The translations under genes were made by a program, and so were the position numbers. From the NCBI GenBank assembly GCA_025408425.1, contig JANXYX010000036.1:124001-188000 (forward strand): 64,000 nt of DNA, given 5' to 3'. The stretch is from Granulicella sp. (GTDB lineage Bacteria; Acidobacteriota; Terriglobia; Terriglobales; Acidobacteriaceae). The notes beneath the pieces are model-generated. The model was not told where the DNA came from, ran no database searches, and saw only the letters and a program-made list of their open reading frames with translations. Shown one piece after another: positions 63,586 to 64,000 of this stretch. Position 1 is the first letter of the stretch. Every line of letters starts with the position of its first letter.

Positions 63586-64000
63586 ATGAAGCAACTCACC
63601 CTCCTCTCCATCCTCCGCCGCTCCCTCATCCACCGCCGCGCCCGCAGCCTCTCCGCCCTCGTCGCCATGACCGTCTCCGCCGCCGTCGCCACCGCCCTCC
63701 TCACCCTATACGCCGATCTCGACGCCAAGCTTCACCACGAGTTCCGCAGCTTCGGCGCCAACATCGTCATCACCGCTCTAGCCAATACCCCGCTCCCCTC
63801 AGACGCACTAGCCAAGGTCCGGCAAGCCGCAGGCCCCGACACCCTCGCCGCCCCCTTCGCCTACGCCGTAGCCACCACCGACCGCGGCACCCCCGTCGTC
63901 GTCGCCGGAACCGACTTCACCGCCGTCCGCCGCCTCAACGCCTGGTGGCAAGTCCAGCACTGGCCCTCCACCCCCGACGCCGCTCTCATCGGCCAACGCG
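63586..64000 (+). CDS. Second ABC permease of the iron locus, N-terminal part
   Basis: Open to the window end, 138 codons. It begins MKQLTLLSILRRSLIHRRAR, with one TM helix (LSALVAMTVSAAVATALLTL) and then FRSFGANIVITALANTPLP, echoing YGANIVIYPKADQ of the first permease. It is a paralogue of the MacB/FtsX type, matching the two-permease layout of Fet/P19 loci. The start ATG at 63586 has CAGGTG upstream. The C-terminal membrane part is outside the window. Confidence 0.82.
   Translation, partial: MKQLTLLSILRRSLIHRRARSLSALVAMTVSAAVATALLTLYADLDAKLHHEFRSFGANIVITALANTPLPSDALAKVRQAAGPDTLAAPFAYAVATTDRGTPVVVAGTDFTAVRRLNAWWQVQHWPSTPDAALIGQR

Overview
The window looks like ordinary chromosome from a soil acidobacterium (Acidobacteriota, probably Acidobacteriaceae such as Terriglobus, Granulicella or Edaphobacter). 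This is inferred from a GC-rich, C-rich coding style, dispersed intergenic hairpin units, a PEP-CTERM protein, futalosine-type menaquinone synthesis, a RhaI/RhaB/RhaEW rhamnose pathway and many secreted glycan-active enzymes. No phage, transposase, CRISPR array or recognisable defence island was seen.

Layout. 0-6 kb: murQ 3' end, a small secreted protein, a Tat-exported sulfatase, a GT-C-like membrane protein, murA and a GNAT acetyltransferase. 6-13 kb: a PEP-CTERM protein, an 830-base gene-poor gap, mqnE, a BNR-repeat protein and a beta-barrel/Ig/OmpA-like protein. 13-19 kb: a lone nuoB, then amtB-glnB-glnD with a coupled secreted protein (nitrogen sensing). 19-25 kb: an esterase, gmhA, a TlpA-like thioredoxin, a lipoprotein, a methyltransferase and an EAL-PAS-PAS-PAS protein.

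25-46 kb is a rhamnose/plant-glycan region. A GH106-like alpha-L-rhamnosidase is followed by a lower-GC sulfotransferase-APS kinase pair. Next come an RNB nuclease and a DUF6314-like protein behind rhaB and rhaEW, a chimeric regulator, rhaI, lutCBA, rhaT and a GH3 glycosidase. Together the enzymes can take L-rhamnose to DHAP plus L-lactaldehyde, L-lactate and then pyruvate.

46-60 kb: a diguanylate cyclase, galT-galK, an FtsX-type ABC exporter with a TesA-like lipoprotein, truB, folE with two tandem PTPS genes, a glycosyltransferase, a TlpA-like lipoprotein, a HAD phosphatase, two nearly identical tRNA-Arg genes and trmO. 60-64 kb: an iron-uptake locus of the Fet/P19 type (FTR1 fused to DUF2318, then two FtsX-type permeases, the second cut by the window end), interspersed with hairpin repeats.

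No clearly undescribed system is proven. The best leads are the Fet-like locus without a visible P19 gene and with a promoter palindrome, the hairpin family with interchangeable stems, the tandem PTPS-II pair, the IclR-HTH/sugar-binding regulator, and the DUF6314-like gene embedded in the rhamnose operon.
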